Source: Ciona intestinalis | Lineage: Eukaryota; Chordata; Ascidiacea; Phlebobranchia; Cionidae | Direction: 5' to 3' | Assembly (NCBI RefSeq): GCF_000224145.3 | Contig: NW_004190425.2 | Span: forward strand, 286,070 to 350,069 | Length of the DNA: 64,000 nt | Part shown: piece after piece, positions 1-12,000 of the stretch | How the letters are laid out: each line of letters starts with the position of its first letter | Position numbering within the stretch: position 1 is the first letter of the stretch | Translations under genes and position numbers: made by a program | Notes under the pieces: model-generated | Databases searched by the model: none | Told to the model about the DNA's origin: nothing | What the model saw: only the letters and a program-made list of their open reading frames with translations

Positions 1-1
1 T

Positions 2-1837
2 GTGCTCAAAGCCAAACATGCAGGCCAAGAAATAATCCGAGTTTTTAAAGAAGGAGAGACTTGTTCAAGATATGTGTCTTGGGAATATGTTGATGTCAGA
101 ACCAAATCAATAGTCAAATTCAGTAATCGAAATAATGCAGCTTTGGAAAGAGCATTTGGGGTTTGGCATGCTTTACGCACAGAATAAAACAAAAAAATCA
201 TCTTTTCATTTATTTCAGCTCAACAAATCTGGAAACGAAACTGTAATGACACAAGATGGGCAAAAAATTAAAGTCAATTTTAAAAACTCTACGGCCGTAT
301 ACGTTCATTCTAATAAAACAACAGAAGTTGCAAGACGAGAGAAAAATGATGGCAAGAAAAAAACTGTTTTTTACAATAATCATGTTTTTCGTATTTGACT
401 GGATAAATTTAACTTATTCACCCTTGCGTGGTGGGGCAAAGACACTCTCCATGACGCAGGTGTTCTGTTTCATACACGTGCCCACTTCCAAGTTACCATG
501 TTCGTAACTCCATAAATGATATATCAATATGGTTCACAATTTAAACAACCTATTAGTGGCCACTGGGTTGGATAAATTAAGGTTAAGTGTGTTGCCCAAG
601 GACACATAAGCGCACAAGGTAGTAACAAGCCTTGAACCTATAACCTTTAGGTAAGAAACACATGCTAACTATTGTACCAGTACATTGGATAATTTTACAT
701 TATATTAGTCAATTCTAACATTTTAGTATTTTAGATGTGCCAAGCAACTGGGTACCTATGCAAAACATGGCAATGACTAAAGTTCCCATAAAACCCGGGA
801 CACCAGAATACAATCAAGTCATGGCAAAATTCAATGCAAGCGGGCCTTTTGATTTCCAAGTCCAACCAGTTGGATTTGGTAATGCCATGATCAGGACATC
901 ATCTGGCCGTGCGCAACAGAAACTGCAAATTCGAAATTTGCCTCCAAAAGTGGTGTCGGTTTGTAAAATCAGCAACATTTGTTTTTTTTAATTTATAATA
1001 TCTATACTTGTTGTTAGTTGGAGAGGATTCAACATAAGTCACAGTACAAACAGTTTGTTGCAAAGAAAAATGAAGTTGAAGCGCGAATGAAGAAAGACAA
1101 TGTCCAAATGGAAGTTGTGAAAGAATTATTTCATGGAACCCCGTTTGATGTGGCAGAAAAAATCTATGTGCAAGGGTTTGACCGAAACTTTGCTGGAGCA
1201 AATGGTAGGCTATGTTTAAAAATTTATTTTTTAAATATTTTTAACAGATTTTGCTTAACACCATGTGGTAGGAGACAACAACTGTTGTTTTAAATGAATC
1301 TATATTCCCAGTTGTGTGTTCAATACTAATTTGCTACAATACATGACAAATATGTTAAACAAAATGCTACCAGACATAACAGATTATATAAGTAAATAGT
1401 TCTTCTGGTAAAAAACACAATTTTTTTCATACTAATATTTAATTCTAGAGTACCTGCGGCAGAGCAGCAGTTTATGAGCATAACATTTTAAAACATATAA
1501 CAATACATAGTTAAGCCTACCCTACCATGTGTTTCCCTTGGCAGCAACTGTTTATGGAAAGGGTGTGTACTTTGCTGTGAACGCCACTTACTCCAGTAGA
1601 TACGCTAAGCCGGACCCAAACAATTCGAATCATTGCAAAATGTTTCTTGCTGATGTGGTAACTGGAGAGTATTGTGGAGGCAGTGCAAACATAATTGCTC
1701 CTCCTGCACGACAAAGTGCTTTAAGTAAATCTGAGTTGTATGACAGTGTTGTGGATAATTCGTCAAATCCAACAATCTTTGTAGTTTTTAAAGATGCTAG
1801 TGCTTATCCGAAGTATCTACTTACCTACACTTCATAA
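2..1837 (+). CDS. PARP14-like mono-ADP-ribosyltransferase, 3' part (gene A)
   Basis: Truncated by the window start. Exons: 2-160, 219-351, 735-958, 1018-1204 and 1545-1837 (stop TAA at 1835-1837). Exons 1-2 encode a WWE domain (VSWEYVDV..., then LNKSGNETV...), which in this family recognises poly/iso-ADP-ribose. Exons 3-5 encode the ART catalytic domain: VPSNWVPM, then LFHGT (the NAD-binding His), YGKGVYFA (the second triad residue) and NPTIFVVF. The third triad position is Ile, not Glu, so by family knowledge this is a mono- rather than poly-ADP-ribosyltransferase. The donor after exon 2 is GC (352-353), not GT; phase and the neighbouring paralogues support it. An ATTAAA poly(A) signal lies at 1854-1859. 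The same exon phases recur in genes C and E. Family certain; exact orthology to PARP14 rather than PARP10/15 is open because the N-terminus is outside the window. Confidence 0.9.
420..675 (-). mobile_element. tRNA-derived SINE, degenerate
   Basis: Reads antisense: the tail side (CCTTGCGTGGT...) is on the left. It includes the conserved body CACTGGGTTGGA...TGCCCAAGGACACATA and the B-box complement AGCCTTGAACC. It lies in the intron between the WWE and ART exons of gene A. Confidence 0.7.
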
Positions 1838-1950
1838 ACAATGGAACACTACAATTAAAATTATGTTGTGGTCTTAAACTTGCACAAATGTAAAAAACTA
1901 CACATATATCAAACTTGTATATCTGCTTTTTTTATTACCATTTTCTATAC

Positions 1951-2112
1951 AGTAAGGGTTGGGTAAGACGGGACACCTTTAGCATATAATATCCAAATAT
2001 CCTGATCGTGTTTTATAGAACCAACAATGGTCTATGGGAGTTGTGAAAATAGGGGTGTATAAGTCTTTAATTGTTGGACAATGTGTCCCATCTTCCCCCA
2101 CCATACTATATA
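1951..2112. mobile_element. Palindromic MITE
   Basis: The ends are inverted repeats: GTAAGGGTTGGGTAAGACGG on the left and ATCTTCCCCCACCATACTAT on the right. The interior has the family signature (GGGACACCTTTAGC...ATATCC; CCAACAATGGTCTATGGGAG). At least fourteen more copies occur in the window. It resembles the abundant MITE family reported from Ciona; the family name was not verified. Confidence 0.8.
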
Positions 2113-3046
2113 ACTACTATATAACATTTGTTTTGTACTTGTACAACAGTTGCACATGATCCGAAAGCATAAATATGTCCAAAATTAAAATTTGGGAAAG
2201 ATTTACATATACATGGATACTCAAATGTGATATTGGTACACAAGCGGATACTTTAAGCTTGTTTGGTTTTCTGGTGGTCACAGCAACCATCGTTACTGTA
2301 TTATACTACCATGGAGTAATTCAAAATATACTTAATGTGTAGACTATGTTCTGTCTAAAATTCCACATCTAGTGCTAGATTTTTGTGGGAAAACTAAAAA
2401 ACATGGTGTTTATAAAAAATAGGACAAAGGGTTAAGAACTGGTAGAATATAAATTATTCAGCTTAACAATTAGGTTTGCCAAAACGTGTATGCAGGTACT
2501 AATGTGCAAATAAGCAAATAAACTACCTTGGCTTAAGCAAACAATTTGTTAAGTGTTTACTTTTAATAAACAGCTTTATAACGGTTCTTTACAAAGAGAA
2601 TCGGATGAACGTGTGTTTTGCCATGAATTTAGTTTCATTAGAAATAAATCTGTATAAATAGAATTCGACATGCTTTTCAGTTTGTATGTCAAAACCATCA
2701 AAACAGGGTAATTATGCCAAGGGAAATTCCCGACTACGGAAAAGAATTTTATCTGTTTGGATGGGTAGTACATTATGATTACACGATGTTATTATTGAGT
2801 AAATTCTAAATGCAGAGGAGATGCAGAAGTACATTCTAGATTAATGATTGTTTTAGCTGAATAGTCAACACAAGAAATACGCCTATATACTACTGGTGTG
2901 ATTTATGTTTGATCTATTCATTCTACTGAAAAAATCAAATGGTATTGACAAGCAAGTTTATTAAGTGTTACATGAAGTTCTCTTATCTTTAATATCTTAA
3001 TGTTGCATAATCCTTTTTGTAACAGCTGTGTCTAGATATAGTCACC
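2113..3046. other. Spacer between genes A and B; partner of a direct repeat
   Basis: No convincing exon. The stretch from about 2330 to 2700 resembles about 6250-6700 in the same orientation. Shared landmarks are ACTAATG(T/A)GCA...GCAAATAAAC, AGCAAACAATTTG and AAGTGTTTACTTTTAATAAACAGC. It is therefore part of a tandem duplication unit. CTTTTTGTAACAG at 3012-3024 is a plausible 3' splice site just upstream of the gene B ATG, either for a 5' UTR exon or a trans-spliced leader. Confidence 0.55.
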
Positions 3047-6011
3047 ATGGCAAAAGTAGCTGTCAAGAAATATGTGGATTATCATCTATATGAATTTTAT
3101 TCACGGAATAATGATGTGCAAAATCTTTGGTGCGTACTGTGTTTTTAGATTATCAATGTTTATTATAAAACATGACCACTTTGCAGGTCAACATTTACCA
3201 TTCATAGAAAAAGAATTGGTGATCAGTATGAAATTTTAAAGGAAAAAAAGAGAAAAGATAAGAAAACATGGGAAACAATTGCAAATCGGGCTATGTCTAC
3301 AGTTGAAGATTACAGACAGCAGATATGTATTGCGGAATATAAAGTTAATTTTGATGGATCATTAAATGTGAAACGTCTGATCGAATTAATTGATGAGTTT
3401 AACAGCGACAGCAAAATGTATTGTGGTAGCCGCGCAAATATGTGTAACCTTCTAGTGTTGGTTTGTAAAAAAGAGGAATGGAATAAAAGAGAATCACAAT
3501 TTTACGAATATTGGAGGCAATGTAAGAAATAAACAACTTGTTTTAGGTTTAAACCATTATGTAGTTCATAATGTTTCTTCCAGATTCAAAGAGTATTGTT
3601 CCATTTGCTAATGTTTCACATACACAAACTTCACCACAAGGTAAGCCAACTTAGTTAAGAAAACGGAAAATGAACGTGAACAGAATATCCTTACTCAGCT
3701 GTAACAATGCCATTTGTTTCAAACAGCACTGTTTTTTAGTTGTTGGCCTTATTTAGTACAACATTGTCACCTGTGCTTCTGGCTTAAGCATTTGCTTATC
3801 TTACGATAGAATGGCGTGCAAATGATTTTCTTTTGGCAATATTTGAAACAGGTTAAAGATTTTTTTATGAAATTTGTTTCACATGCAGTAAAAAAATCAG
3901 TAATATAAAAAGCACAAATGACTTGCTGTTGCTACTCCTTCAAATTATAGAACCTCCATTAAATAATTAAATTGTTATATTTTTTCCAACCTCTTCTTGT
4001 AATGAAGTTGATGAAGTCAGCAGTGCAAAACCCCAAGGCAGTGTTAAACCAAATAGGAATAATGGATACAAAACTGGACTGTCCAGCGATAGAAATGCGC
4101 ATGAGGTGGGAAAATGTCGCACCGACACCATCAGTGTGGATAAGGATATTTATGGCTACATTCAACTTTCCCATGCCCACCGTGTTAATCAGATATGGTA
4201 ACTATGATAACATAGCTTTGTATGTCCAATTGGTATAATACTCATTTTCAGGAGGAAGCACGAAGTCCAGATAAAAATAAAAAAGCTTGATAAACACAAT
4301 CTATCGATTCAGTTCACTTCTGACACCAAAGAAAAAAGTTCCAAAGCAATTAGCGACTTTCAATCATTATACCAAGATGTTATGGATCATATAAAACAGG
4401 AGGATATGCAGTTGAAAGATCATGCAGTAGATCATATAAAATATGCCATTGATGCTGTAAAATCTGGCAACAAACATGTCTATGTTTTCGAAACCAGCAA
4501 TAAAGTGTCGATGTTATCTGAAGACAAAGAAGCTTTAAAACAAGCTAAATATATTTTTGAACAATGTTTAAGTCTAACCATGGCAAAAGCAAAACCACGT
4601 TCTGCACCAGATCAGGATAATTTTACTGAAGTTTACAAGTTCGTTACTAAAGATGGCATCAACGTATCAGTTGCTCATGGCAACATAGCACTTCAAGATG
4701 TAGATGCAATTGTTAATGCTGCAAATAAATACATTCAAAATGGTTCTGGAGTCACTGGAGCTATTTTTAAGCAAGGAGGTTCGAAATTTGAACAACTGTG
4801 TAAGGAGGCAATGAAACATCGTCAAAATCGATCGCTAAAAGTTGGAGAAGTGGTTTCTGTTAAGGCAGCTGGTAATCTTCAATGCAAAAGGTTTTTATGT
4901 TGTGTTATCTAAGTGTTAACTTATTAACATATTAATTATTATAAAGAGTTTTGCATCTGGTTGGACCACAGTGGAAAAATTATTCTCATAAAGATGAAGC
5001 ATATCATTTACTTGAGGATGGTTTATTATCAGTTTTAAAGGAATCTAATTACTGTAAAGCATCCACACTTGCTCTCCCACCTGTAGCTACAGGTATGCAT
5101 TAATCACATTAGTATGATTTGCTTAAAATGTTAAAATTTTGAAACTACAAGGTAATATAAACTGAACCATTTTCAAATTTATAGATGTTGAATTAACACA
5201 AATTATATTGGAATTTCTATCCATGATTTTTGCACCATTTAGTTCAAACAAATAGTAATTAAGAATTAAATATGGTAAGAGCTAGGGTTTACCTCCAACG
5301 CAACTGCAGTTTTAGACGTAACCTATAACTATAAATAATGCTCTTCACTTGATACACTGGATCTGTACAGGTGTATAGATATACAGCGATTTAGCAAGAA
5401 CCACATACAACAAACAATATTGACGAAAATAATCAGGGGGAAAGAAAAAAAAAAACAGTGATATTCACTTGAATTAAACAATACACAATAATAAAATCCT
5501 GCTCACAATAACAGTAAAGACTTTACCACACCTGCTACACCAGACAAAGCTGCAACTGATAACAAAATGACATAGCAAACTTGATATACCTTTTACCCAT
5601 ATTTAAGATGCTTCAATACATGGCCATAATACTAGCTATATATTATTTGCATAATTCTGCTTTCTATTCAGGTATTTACGGAACCCCACTTAAACTCTTT
5701 GTGCGAGCAATGAACACAGCACTGACATGTTTTGAAACCAACATCTCTCGTCACCAACGTTCTCTGCATTACATTAGAATTCTGTCAATTGACCAAGACA
5801 CTGTTAATGATTTGAAAACCATGTTTTTATCCCGTCAACCTCATGCATGGCATGGTAAGAAATTATTAACTTTATTTTTTAGCTGCAATTTTGCTTTTTA
5901 TATTCTAGTCAAATGTTTGCTTTTATATATTTCAGCTAAATTAGAGTTCTATATTTTTGTAATTAATTTTTGTCTTCAGGAAATAAAGTTGGTGGAACAG
6001 TTTACATATGA
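3047..6011 (+). CDS. Macro-domain protein of the PARP14 family without ART domain (gene B)
   Basis: Eight exons: 3047-3129, 3187-3521, 3584-3640, 4008-4197, 4252-4890, 4947-5092, 5672-5854, 5980-6011. They total 1665 nt (554 aa plus TGA) with all phases compatible. The start is ATG in a good context (GTCACCATGG). Residues 1-158 are Lys-rich and look helical; I do not recognise the domain. Residues about 160-330 resemble a gene D region (GKCRTDTISVDKDIYG; VQIKIKKLDK) and look KH-like. Residues about 360-510 are a macro domain with an intact ADP-ribose loop (DAIVNAANKYIQNGSGVTGA) and a second loop (PVATGIYGTP). The protein stops shortly after the macro domain (HGNKVGGTVYI); no WWE or ART exons follow. 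Likely role: a reader or hydrolase of ADP-ribosylated protein, comparable in principle to vertebrate PARP9 (inference). Confidence 0.82.
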
Positions 6012-7269
6012 AATTGCAAAAATGTTTAGTCTCGTTTCATCGTGTTATCATATCTGAAACCCCTATTTATTTACATATGTTCCTGCTGATTAAATTATTA
6101 TTAAAATATAAACTGAAACTCTAATGAATTTTAACAAATAATTTTTAGTGGATTAAAGATCTGAGCCAAAAACTATATTTATGTACTTCTGGTGTTATGT
6201 GAAGTAATAACTACTGGTAGGCCTCTACTAGTTTTGTTGCAGTGTTCTAACCCATACTTTGCGTGTATATTCTGTTTACAATTTTGCATTTAGTGCCAAG
6301 TTGTAAAATGAAATTTGAACAAAGGGGTTCAGCCGATGAAATATAATTAAATGAGCTTAATAATTAAGATACCCAAAACGATCAAGCTGGTACTAATGAG
6401 CACGAGCAAATAAACTTTTTCAGATTTAGCAAACAATTTGCTTTCCCAGATTTAGCAAACAATAAGTGTTTACTTTTAATAAACAGCCTTGCCATGTTTC
6501 TCTGTCATCTTTTGACCTTTTATGTGCCATGTGGGGAAATTATATTCCTCATTATGGCAAGTTTACTAAATGTATGTGACAAAATATTAACATCGCGTCT
6601 TCAAATACAGTAAACGTTCTGATATAACAATCATAATAATTGACGTAAACAGAATTTGAATTGCTTTTTGGTTTGTATAACATGCAGAAATGCAGTATAG
6701 TTTAAATGATCATTTTGCTTAATATTCTACTCAAGGAAAAGCTGAAAACGGTTACCAAATCTGTAATTTTTTAGAATAGGCAGCTGACATTTATCTACCG
6801 GTACAGTCGGGCACATGAATATAGCCCTAACAGGCCAGACAAACAACAAATCCCAGAGTCCTATTTTAAAGAAGTGACTCACAAAAATGTACATGTAAGT
6901 TCTGTTTTTACTTTGATTATATAAAATTATAGATTAAATGAAGTTGAGGTTGTAAAATTCTGGCAAACATTTCTTTACCTACCATGTACTTAGTAACTAA
7001 GCTGTGAAGCGTGTTTGTTTTATCTGCCACATTGTGCTTGTTTACTACATTGTTAGTGATAAGTTTAATAAAAGATTGTCTAGCATAGGCCTACTTCTTT
7101 AAGGTAGAGTAGGCTATGATGGTAAGGTATTTGGAAAGAAAGGAAATAAAAAAGGAGGGATTTTGATTTAATAAAAAGGAGTGGATCAGATGATAAGAAA
7201 TGTGTATAACCAAAACTGCTGGAGTAAGAATTCTATCACATGTAAAACCAACTGGGCTACATGAAAGTC
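6012..7269. other. 3' flank of gene B; duplicated spacer
   Basis: No exon seen. About 6250-6700 is the second copy of the 2330-2700 spacer. AGTTGAGGTTGTAAAATTCTGGC at about 6943-6965 reappears in inverted orientation near 24605-24635 in an intron of gene D. Both observations place this stretch inside old duplications. Confidence 0.5.
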
Positions 7270-7556
7270 ACTTTTTTCAGAAACTCATATTTACACTGAC
7301 GTTTATAAGTTTGTAACTCAAGGTGGCATCAGTGTATCAGTTGGTCATGGCAACATAGCACTTTAAGATGTAGATGCAATTGTCAGCGATTCTGATCTAC
7401 ATATTATGAAGACGGGGATTGCTGGAGCTACATTTTAAAAGGAGGGTCCGGACTTCATTCAACTTTGTCGAGAAGCTGTAAAACTTCGTTATTTTCTAAT
7501 ATTACCGTTGGTGAAGCGATTTTTGTCTGGAGGTCTGCAGTGCAAAAGGTGTTTGA
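7270..7556 (+). pseudogene. Dead copy of a macro-domain exon (paralogue of gene D)
   Basis: Translates as VYKFVTQGGISVSVGHGNIA and so on, close to gene D exon 23027-22419. It has in-frame stops at 7364-7366 (CAA to TAA) and 7436-7438, a one-base deletion near 7497 and a further deletion of about 10 bases near 7525. Only the 3' part of the exon is present and no flanking macro exons are recognisable. The degenerate SINE that follows it also follows the gene D exon. Confidence 0.88.
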
Positions 7557-7569
7557 AGTCCTAATGTGA

Positions 7570-7805
7570 AGTGATTTCTTGATGTCGCTATCATTGTGTA
7601 CATTTGTCTCATTGGGCAAGAAACTTAGTAGTAGTTGTTCTATGCCAATCAACCCTAATGGGCTGTCTAAGTTATCCACTTTATGAATAAAATATAAACA
7701 CCCACAAAGTTCTGTGCATTGCAACTTGAAAACAGCTATGAATATAAAAAAGAACAACCGTCTTATATCTTTTTACGTTGCCCAGCCGTGTAAGGATAAA
7801 TAAGT
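7570..7805 (+). mobile_element. Degenerate SINE shared with gene D
   Basis: Sense orientation: CGCTATCATTGTGTACATTTG, CATTGGGCAAGAAACTT, then tail-side GTGTAAGGATAAATAAG. It corresponds to 22170-22400 on the opposite arm at the same position relative to the macro exon, so the insertion predates the duplication. Confidence 0.75.
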
Positions 7806-8583
7806 GAGTAATGAAGTTGAAAAAAGGATAGAGAACAGGGGCCGTTATATCTGACCCCATGCTTTCTGTCATGTAAGAATATGGGTAATCATTAGAATAG
7901 GTAGAATAAGTATACCTTTTATTCTATCAGGGTTCCTTTCCGACGACCTGGGATTTACGCCAGATTTAGTATATTACTACCAGACTGCTTATATATGTCT
8001 TTTATGCAATAAATGTGACTCTTGGACTCTGCTCACAACTTACGTCTTGTCCTTCTATCCTCCACGTGACCAAGCGCAATGCAGTCAAACACACGCACAC
8101 AGAATCTCTGGGTATTTTTTACTTGTGGAAACCGAGTGGGCAATTTTTCTGCCCTGCCACGCGACAGTAAGTAAATAAAATGCCCACTATGTTTTCACAT
8201 TGTCCTGCGCGTAGCACAGTTGGTTAGCGGGCCGGCCTCTAACCCAAAATCAAAATAGATGGCGGTTTTGGGCTATTACCACGAATTAGTACTATCATTC
8301 CTTTATTAATTGACAACAATTCAAACAAATATAATAAAACACACGAGGAGTTATTTAGCGATTCGCACAACAGGTGAAATTTTACCAATTCGAAAAAAAA
8401 CACAGGATAAGACGGGACAGTTTAAAATCATTGTTAATTTTTATTAATAAGTGTATTTATTATTAGGAATACACATAAATAACACAAAATAACACTGTAC
8501 GCTTTGAAAATCAAGTTTAAACATTCTTTCCCTTGCCCTAATGCTATAGTTTTTTAACATGTTACCTACATTATATTATTGTA
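7806..8583. other. Non-coding, repeat fragments
   Basis: 8035-8175 matches inverted sequence around 21660-21810 (ACGTCTTGTCCTTCTATCC; GCCCTGCCACGCGACA). At 8205-8255 there is a tRNA-like SINE head (GCGTAGCACAGTTGGTTAGC). No exon is supported. Confidence 0.5.
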
Positions 8584-8778
8584 CAGTAAGATGGGGGAAG
8601 ACGGGACACTTTTTAACTCTATTTTCTCGTCCCATTTAGTATTAAACAAAGAACATTCAAGGAAATATGAAACTATGCCCTTATGACTCTCATCGACCGT
8701 TGTTAATTGTTTAAAACACGATCAGAATATCTGGATGTTATGTGTTAAAGGTGTCCCATCTTCCCCTACCCTACAATA
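8584..8778. mobile_element. Palindromic MITE
   Basis: Left end GTAAGATGGGGGAAGACGGG; right end GTGTCCCATCTTCCCCTACC followed by CTACAATATATA. The interior shows the family signature TCTCGTCCCATTTAGTATTAAAC and GTTTAAAACACGATCAG. Confidence 0.85.
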
Positions 8779-8911
8779 TATATAACAATTGGTATTGTTT
8801 GAATAAAAAAGGGCGCCGTGTTACAACCCAATGGTCACTAAAGGTTGTTCAAATCGTTAGCCAAATGTAACTCACAAAGTTGCATACGTGGAAACGCTAC
8901 CGGACCTTATT

Positions 8912-9010
8912 TCATGGGTCTCGTATAATATTTGGCACGACTTACTGCGGAAAGACCAATGTCCCGGACTAAGTTGTATATGACACCGGCCTACGTGATG
9001 TCAACACGCA
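8912..9010 (+). pseudogene. Decayed copy of the gene D first exon
   Basis: Aligns with gene D exon 27752-27618 from GGACCTTATTTC to GTTGTATATGACACC. The start codon is lost, CAA has become TAA (GTATAATATTTGGC) and the donor GTATGT has become CTACGT. It cannot serve as an exon. Gene C probably starts at the nearby ATG at 9061. Confidence 0.75.
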
Positions 9011-9060
9011 ATTATACTCTTCAACTGTGTTATTTATCAACATATATTTGCATATATTTG

Positions 9061-12000
9061 ATGTCCTTTGAGCAAACATTCGGTAAGTGGAATTGTGCAG
9101 TGAAATATTTACCAACCTCGATAACGCGGAGGGGTTAAAACATTCGATGGATACCACCATTCTTTGTGACAGTGAGTTTCTCTGATAAAAAAACAGGTGA
9201 CGTAAGACTTCATACAAAAGGAATTGCGACTTAAGATAGCAGGCAGAGTGATAGCGAAACTATAGACAAAGAAGGGACTTAATATCGACCGAGTGTCTAC
9301 AGTTTTAAGTGAAGGTTATTGTGTAACGCTTTTAGTTTTAAACGAAGACAATATTTTTCAACGGCTAAAAAAAGTGAAATGCTCATTTTGAATCAAACAT
9401 AAAATTTGTTTAACCCAACTTACAACTTTGATTATTTAACTCTGAATTTTAATACTTAACAACAACTATTGCGTTTGCCAAGCAGTTTATTTGGTCGTAA
9501 AAATAATTTTGAATAATACTGTACATTTATTTTCATCTCCTATCAAATGGATACCCATAAAAAAAGGTTTAAATAGTATTTCATTTTACCCCATGTCCCA
9601 ACTTACCCCATCTTACTAGAATCTGATGTTTGTTTTGAAGACTGTGGAATGGGTTATAGCGTCCTCGTAAAAGGTGTTCCATCCGGCATTAGCTTGCATA
9701 AGTTTCAAATTTGGCTGAAAAGCGAAGTGAAGTCGTTTGAAAGTTTGTCCAAAGCCTATGAAATTAATGCTCTTAACTTATCGCTGACAAATCATCAAGG
9801 TGTGTATCTGTGTGTGTGATACATGCATTTGTGTATAGCGCCTCTTAAACTGCGTTGTTTTCCAGAATCGAATGATATAATTCACAAAACTTTACAGTAT
9901 AGTTTTGGTGGATTGGAACACAATATCACATTTGAAAAATCAAACCCCACAATTCCGGCAAAACACGACGCTTATCTTTCTTCACCCATTCCCACCCGAG
10001 ACCTTGTAACAGATCCACCCGGTCGCCTTAGTATACGTTCCGCGGTGGAATATTCACACCCTGCTGAATTTCAACCGAAAAACTCAAGCCAAGATGATAC
10101 CGACAACTCGATTTATTCAAGTATTTCGTTGGGAGGCCTACCGACAAATCTAGGTCCGGCATGCGACATGTCGGCTTATACACATATGTCACCAATTCAA
10201 CCCCAAAATGCAACCACACGCGCCCCCGACACCAAAACAGAGGTTGTGGAATCGCATCCTCCAAAACGTGAAGACGTTCCCAACACTGCGACAAACAGAA
10301 AACTGGTAAGAGAGTTTTAGCAGATTGTGTAAGCACATATAAGATAACCAAAACAAGGTCTATGTTTTGACTATTGTTTGCTTCATTAGCTAATGTTTAG
10401 TGGGGCAAAATGGGCTACTGTTAGCAGAAATAGGGGATACTGTTAGCAAAATAATTTTTTGTTTACCATATCCAAATTTTACCTCACCCCACTTTTTTAA
10501 AACATATGCTATCTTTCTAGGGAGATTTCAAGCGTTTTCATCGGAGGCCAGATCTACTTTATTCGCAAGCGAACGAAGGTCAGTATTGCAGCTCTATATG
10601 AGCACGTTATTAGCCTTTTCGCTCCCTTTTCAATAGTTGTTTTCATAATCTATACTCATGAATTTTAGAAATATTGATCCGATTTAAAACCGCACATTTT
10701 GCTGGAAAGGTTTGATCCAAAACGACACGTTCCAAATATATATTTACCCTTAATTAATTTAATTAAATAAATCAAAGTGTATAAAATTGTCTAAATGATC
10801 AAATATAGCTTACAAGCCAAGTTATTTTTACACATCAGGAACCAGTGAGAAACAGAGCAGTAACCAAGCAGTACCTTTTGATTATGTTTACTTCACAGCG
10901 CGAATATAGTTAAAACGGAGTGGTAATAAACGCTCCCATCCCTTATTAAAATGAAATAATGTTACTGGCACCGATAAAACCGTATATCGAAGCAGGTTGA
11001 AATACACACTAGGGCTATTCAGCCAATAATACAGAAGTGACAAACTATTTATATGTTTCCTTCCACCGTATTGTCTCTCTACTGTAATAGCATTTATATG
11101 CAGTAACTTTTGTGGCTTTCGTGCCCTTTCATTATTGTATTCCGCAAATTATTATTGCGAAATTTAATGCAGTTCAAGCTCTTGGTTTAATTGCACTGAA
11201 GATTAAATATTTACCAAAACTGATACACATGAAAAATAAACATATTAATTGACTTGGCGGCGTTTATTACCACCATGTTGCAATCACCTTTTATCATTGT
11301 TTATTAATATCATTTATTCAGTCTGTCGCCAGCAGGCAAAGTACGTAAATATCAGCAATATAGTGAATATACCTTATGCTGTGGGTGACCCCATTGACCT
11401 ACCTCCCGTGCAACCTGGTTCGAAGTACAGTGTGTAGTGTAGGATGGAGTTGCTAAACAACACTTATAGTTGAAATTAGACTTGCATTTTTTTAGAAAAC
11501 TGTTACAATATTAAAAAAGGTTAATCTTTGTACGTATGTTCCCATTTTAATTTTGAAGGGAGAGTGCAAAGAATTGCACTTTAAATTATTTAAACGAATT
11601 AGTTTTTAGAAAAAGATATCAAGAGTATTCCCTGTTCATACCGAGCGGCATCTTTTCTGAAAATATTGGACAAAGAAGCTGCAAAAGAACTTTCTCGTGT
11701 AAACTGGGATTTAACCCACAGCAATGGAGGGGGGATTACAGTTGCTGGTACAAAGACAGACGTAGCTAAAGGTATAGTAGGGTGGGGTTTGTGGCAAACT
11801 ATTTATCCCTTGAAATTTCTAACAATACCAAATATTGTTAAAACAATACCAACTCTCCATACAAAAACATACCGTAGGTATTATGTTAAAAACTAGGTAT
11901 CCCTTATACTCACTGTACAGTAGGGTAGGGGGATATGGGACACCTTTTTAGTCTATTTTTCGTCCCATTTGGTTGTAAACAAATAATCATTCAAAAAAAA

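Noticed and set aside
11290..11440. Possible C-terminal exon (DPIDLPPVQPGSKYSV) also present near 25150-25260
   Set aside because: The gene D counterpart has an 8-bp deletion that breaks the frame, most differences change amino acids, and phases in gene C are already satisfied without it.
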